Of a stretch of DNA of 33,611 nt, positions 31,443-33,611 are shown piece by piece. Source of the DNA: a virus. Below the pieces are notes generated by a model. It searched no databases, had not been told where the DNA came from, and saw only the letters and a list, made by a program, of their open reading frames with translations. The DNA is taken from IMG/VR virus record IMGVR_UViG_3300009124_000053, positions 1-33,611 of that record; one strand, 5' to 3'. Both the position numbers and the translations under genes were made by a program. The first letter of the stretch is position 1; each line of letters begins with the position of its first letter.

Positions 31443-32814
31443 ACTTACTATTCTTAGAAACCTTCTCCACAGTGAAGAGTTCTATCGTAAAGTAGTTCCT
31501 TTTCTCAAGGCAGAATACTTTGAAGACATTAACGAGAGAGTCGTGTATGAAGAGATCCACGACTTCTCTGGTAAGTATGATAAGATGCCTACGTCTGAAG
31601 TTCTAATCCTACAACTACAGAACAGAAATGACCTTACTGAAGAAACTTATCAGAATGCTGTTGAGAAGATCAAAGCATTTACTGATGAGTATGTTGACAC
31701 TGCGTGGCTCACAGACCAAACAGAGAAGTGGTGCCAAGACCGTGCCATCTACAACGCCCTACTACTATCGATCAAAGTCGCAGATGGAGGCGATCAGAAA
31801 CTATCAAAAGATGCGATCCCAGGCATACTCCAAGAAGCCTTGGCAGTATCGTTCGACGAGAATGTAGGACACGATTACGTTGGTAATGTAACTGATCGCT
31901 ATGAATTTTATCACAAAGACGAAGCGAAGATTCCGTTCGATCTTGAGAAGTTTAATACCATCACCAAAGGAGGTCTACCCAATAAGACGCTTAATATTGC
32001 TCTCGCTGGCACTGGCGTTGGGAAGTCTCTATTTATGTGTCATTGCGCCGCTGCTGCTCTTACCCAAGGTAAGAACGTTCTTTATGTCACCTGTGAGATG
32101 TCTGAGGAGAAGATTGCGGAAAGAATTGATGCTAATCTCCTCAACGTCAACATACGGGACATCGCTTCATTACCAGAGCAGATATTCACTTCCCGAGTAT
32201 CTGAGATTGGAAGAAAGACGCAAGGCAAACTTATCATCAAGGAATACCCTACCGCTTCTGCACATGTTGGTCACTTTAAGTCGCTCCTCAATGAACTTTC
32301 GTTGAAGAAGTCTTTCAAACCTGACATCATCTTTATTGACTATCTAAATATCTGTGCGAGCGCACGTTACAAGGGTCACATTGTGAACTCCTATACGTAT
32401 GTAAAAGCAATTGCTGAAGAACTACGTGGACTCGCATGTGAACATGATGTTCCAATCATTTCTGCAACACAGACAACACGTTCTGGTTACGGCAACTCCG
32501 ATGTTGAACTTACTGATACTTCTGAAAGTTTTGGTCTTCCTGCTACTGCTGATCTTATGTTTGCTCTTATTTCGAATGAAGAGTTAGAGCAAGCAGGTCG
32601 CATCATGGTTAAGCAACTGAAGAACCGTTACAATGATCTGACCACCTTCCGTAAGTTCACGGTCGGTATTGACAGATCCAAGATGAAGCTCTATAATGTC
32701 CAGGAAGAGTCGTCAGTCGATAACCTTATTGATCAAGACGATCCTACTGAAACATTTGATGACATCTCAGATCGTCAAAAACGCATCAACAAATTCAATT
32801 CTTTTATTATCTAA
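31411..32814 (+). CDS. 41: Replicative DNA helicase gp41
   Basis: Hexameric 5'-3' helicase of the DnaB family that unwinds the fork and works with the gp61 primase. The 467 residues (T4: 475) carry an N-terminal helical domain, Walker A A-G-T-G-V-G-K-S at 199-206, Walker B in D-I-I-F-I-D-Y-L and a C-terminal DnaB-type L-K-N-R-Y-N-D. ATG 31411 gives a 32-base overlap with uvsX; ATG 31426 (M-T-E-K-I-E-L-T) is an equally possible start giving 462 residues. Confidence 0.95.
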   Translation: MEQQTMTEKIELTILRNLLHSEEFYRKVVPFLKAEYFEDINERVVYEEIHDFSGKYDKMPTSEVLILQLQNRNDLTEETYQNAVEKIKAFTDEYVDTAWLTDQTEKWCQDRAIYNALLLSIKVADGGDQKLSKDAIPGILQEALAVSFDENVGHDYVGNVTDRYEFYHKDEAKIPFDLEKFNTITKGGLPNKTLNIALAGTGVGKSLFMCHCAAAALTQGKNVLYVTCEMSEEKIAERIDANLLNVNIRDIASLPEQIFTSRVSEIGRKTQGKLIIKEYPTASAHVGHFKSLLNELSLKKSFKPDIIFIDYLNICASARYKGHIVNSYTYVKAIAEELRGLACEHDVPIISATQTTRSGYGNSDVELTDTSESFGLPATADLMFALISNEELEQAGRIMVKQLKNRYNDLTTFRKFTVGIDRSKMKLYNVQEESSVDNLIDQDDPTETFDDISDRQKRINKFNSFII

Positions 32815-32816
32815 AC

Positions 32817-33224
32817 ATGTCCAAGGTTAATTTTGAACGCTATCAAGACTTCGTTTCTGCAGTCACTAGCGATGCTTCGACAAACTTCGTTGACTTTGCT
32901 GATCGTATTGGCGAGTTGGATCGTCAGGGTGCCAATATTGAGCGTCTCCTTACTGCTGGTGTTGGGATTAATGCTGAAGGTGGTGAGTTTCTTGAGATCA
33001 TCAAGAAGATGGTTTTCCAAGGCAAACCTTGGAACGAAGACAATCGTGAGCATCTTATCATTGAGTTGGGTGATATCATGTGGTATGTTGCTCAAGCATG
33101 TGTGGCACTGGAAGTATCTTTCGACGATGTGATTGAAACTAATGTCAACAAACTCAAGAAACGTTATCCAGGAGGAGAGTTCGATGTCTTCAAAAGTGAA
33201 AACCGCGCAGCAAATGACCGCTAA
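32817..33224 (+). CDS. mazG: MazG-like nucleotide pyrophosphohydrolase
   Basis: A 135-residue all-helical MazG-type hydrolase that splits nucleoside triphosphates (or related nucleotides) to monophosphate and pyrophosphate. The metal-binding acidic pattern is present: E54-G-G-E57-F-L-E60 followed by E83-L-G-D86, the E-x-x-E...E-x-x-D signature. MazG is widespread in cyanophages; proposed roles are nucleotide-pool cleaning or recycling of host nucleotides. It starts two bases after the gp41 stop and is overlapped at its end by the next gene. Confidence 0.88.
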   Translation: MSKVNFERYQDFVSAVTSDASTNFVDFADRIGELDRQGANIERLLTAGVGINAEGGEFLEIIKKMVFQGKPWNEDNREHLIIELGDIMWYVAQACVALEVSFDDVIETNVNKLKKRYPGGEFDVFKSENRAANDR

Positions 33225-33357
33225 GATGTATCACATCTATGACGACAATGGAGTCGTCACGCATTCTTTGACTGAAGAAGACTTTGATCTTCTTTATGAT
33301 GCTACCAAGCATGACTACGAAGAATGTGAAGTAACATTTGATGATGCGTCATACTAA
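33184..33357 (+). CDS. Unknown 57-residue acidic protein
   Basis: The frame is open from 33133, but ATG 33184 has a strong GGAGGAG site at 33171-33177 with six-base spacing, so it is the likely start. It begins M-S-S-K-V-K-T-A-Q-Q-M-T and ends C-E-V-T-F-D-D-A-S-Y, with a strand-turn-strand Y-H-I-Y-D-D-N-G-V-V-T-H-S-L. It overlaps mazG by 41 bases and the next ATG by one (TAATG). Function not recognised. Confidence 0.75.
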   Translation: MSSKVKTAQQMTAKMYHIYDDNGVVTHSLTEEDFDLLYDATKHDYEECEVTFDDASY

Positions 33358-33557
33358 TGCAAACATTTTGGATCCACTTGGTAGCATTCTTCCAAGTTGT
33401 AGTTATGAATTGTATTCAACCTGTCAACTGGAAGTATTGCTATCGAGTAGACCAATGGTTGATTCCAGATCTTGTAGAAGGTTATGAGATCTGGACTCAG
33501 AAAAAACATCCTTATCAAAATGAGAAGGATTATCTGGAGGGGCAATCCGATTGGTGA
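33357..33557 (+). CDS. Unknown 66-residue protein overlapping the tRNA
   Basis: Begins M-Q-T-F-W-I-H-L-V-A-F-F-Q-V-V-V-M and continues N-W-K-Y-C-Y-R-V-D-Q-W, rich in aromatic residues. The first 20 residues are hydrophobic enough for a membrane anchor or a buried helix. TAATG coupling to the previous gene supports translation. Its last seven codons lie in the 5' part of the tRNA-Ser gene, and its TGA falls in the D-loop. Function not recognised. Confidence 0.65.
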   Translation: MQTFWIHLVAFFQVVVMNCIQPVNWKYCYRVDQWLIPDLVEGYEIWTQKKHPYQNEKDYLEGQSDW

Positions 33558-33611
33558 CGGAACCTGTCTTGAAAACAGTTGAGGTGTTAAAGCCCTTGGG
33601 GGTTCGACTCC
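33536..33611 (+). tRNA. tRNA-Ser (anticodon UGA), 3' end outside the window
   Basis: Acceptor strand GGAGGGG at 33536-33542 (start uncertain by one base). D-arm TCCG/CGGA at 33546-33549 and 33558-33561 with GG in its loop. Anticodon arm 33563-33579 with loop CTTGAAA, anticodon TGA at 33570-33572. A long variable arm at about 33580-33597 (GAGG/CCTT) is typical of serine tRNAs. T-arm GGGGG with loop TTCGACT (33603-33609) and the first two closing C. The 3' acceptor strand lies beyond the window. The weak outer anticodon-stem pair (C-T) and non-U base at position 8 are minor oddities. Confidence 0.88.

Noticed and set aside
33133-33183. Longer start for the 33184 gene
   Set aside because: The extra residues overlap mazG further and lack a ribosome site, whereas ATG 33184 has GGAGGAG at good spacing.
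1-33611. CRISPR arrays, transposases, integrase genes, photosynthesis genes
   Set aside because: No regularly spaced repeats and no such protein motifs were seen in any translated frame.

Overview
This window is a stretch of a T4-like myovirus genome, most likely a marine cyanophage. The core T4 genes are all on the + strand in the order I recall for cyanobacterial T4-like phages: terminase, sheath, tube, portal, prohead genes, capsid, gp3, uvsY, uvsW, gp55, gp47, gp46, clamp and clamp loader, regA, gp43, uvsX, gp41. They are mixed with genes typical of cyanophages: a CobS-type AAA ATPase, an Hsp20, a MazG-like hydrolase, and a probable DUF3110 protein between gp47 and gp46. The host assignment (Synechococcus or Prochlorococcus type) is inferred. 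No photosynthesis gene lies in the window.

Region 1 (1-10132) is the virion module: terminase large subunit (its 5' end lies outside the window), a small zinc-ribbon protein, tail sheath, tail tube, portal, a short prohead core protein, prohead protease, scaffold and major capsid protein. Motifs close to the T4 late octamer TATAAATA precede most of these genes, and a strong terminator follows gp23. Region 2 (10136-13912) opens with a perfect sigma70-type promoter. It holds four small unknown genes, a gp3-like tail completion protein, the recombination mediator UvsY, the helicase UvsW and a small Sm-like protein. Region 3 (13979-18067) starts with a second perfect sigma70-type promoter directly ahead of the late sigma factor gp55. 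It continues with small genes and the gp47/gp46 recombination nuclease and ends in a UUCG terminator. Region 4 (18101-21910) carries a HEXXH + von Willebrand A protein (CobT-like), an unknown gene behind a third perfect promoter, and CobS.

Region 5 (21903-26649) is a tightly overlapping replication operon: two small genes, sliding clamp gp45, clamp loader gp44, an inserted endonuclease VII-like HNH gene flanked by 13-base direct repeats, small genes, a Dam-type methylase, a small membrane protein, gp62 and RegA, then a terminator. Region 6 (26650-33557) has Hsp20, two more Sm-like small proteins, DNA polymerase gp43, UvsX, helicase gp41, MazG and two small genes. The window ends inside a tRNA-Ser(UGA) gene that overlaps the last reading frame.

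The layout suggests a simple programme. Host-type promoters start early transcription of the replication and recombination genes and of gp55, and gp55 with the gp45 clamp then turns on the late octamer promoters of the virion module. The least explained items are a trio of apparently paralogous Sm-like proteins, the endonuclease insertion with its repeats, the metallopeptidase-VWA/MoxR-type pair, and a possible small RNA between regA and hsp20. No stretch longer than about 160 bases lacks a gene.
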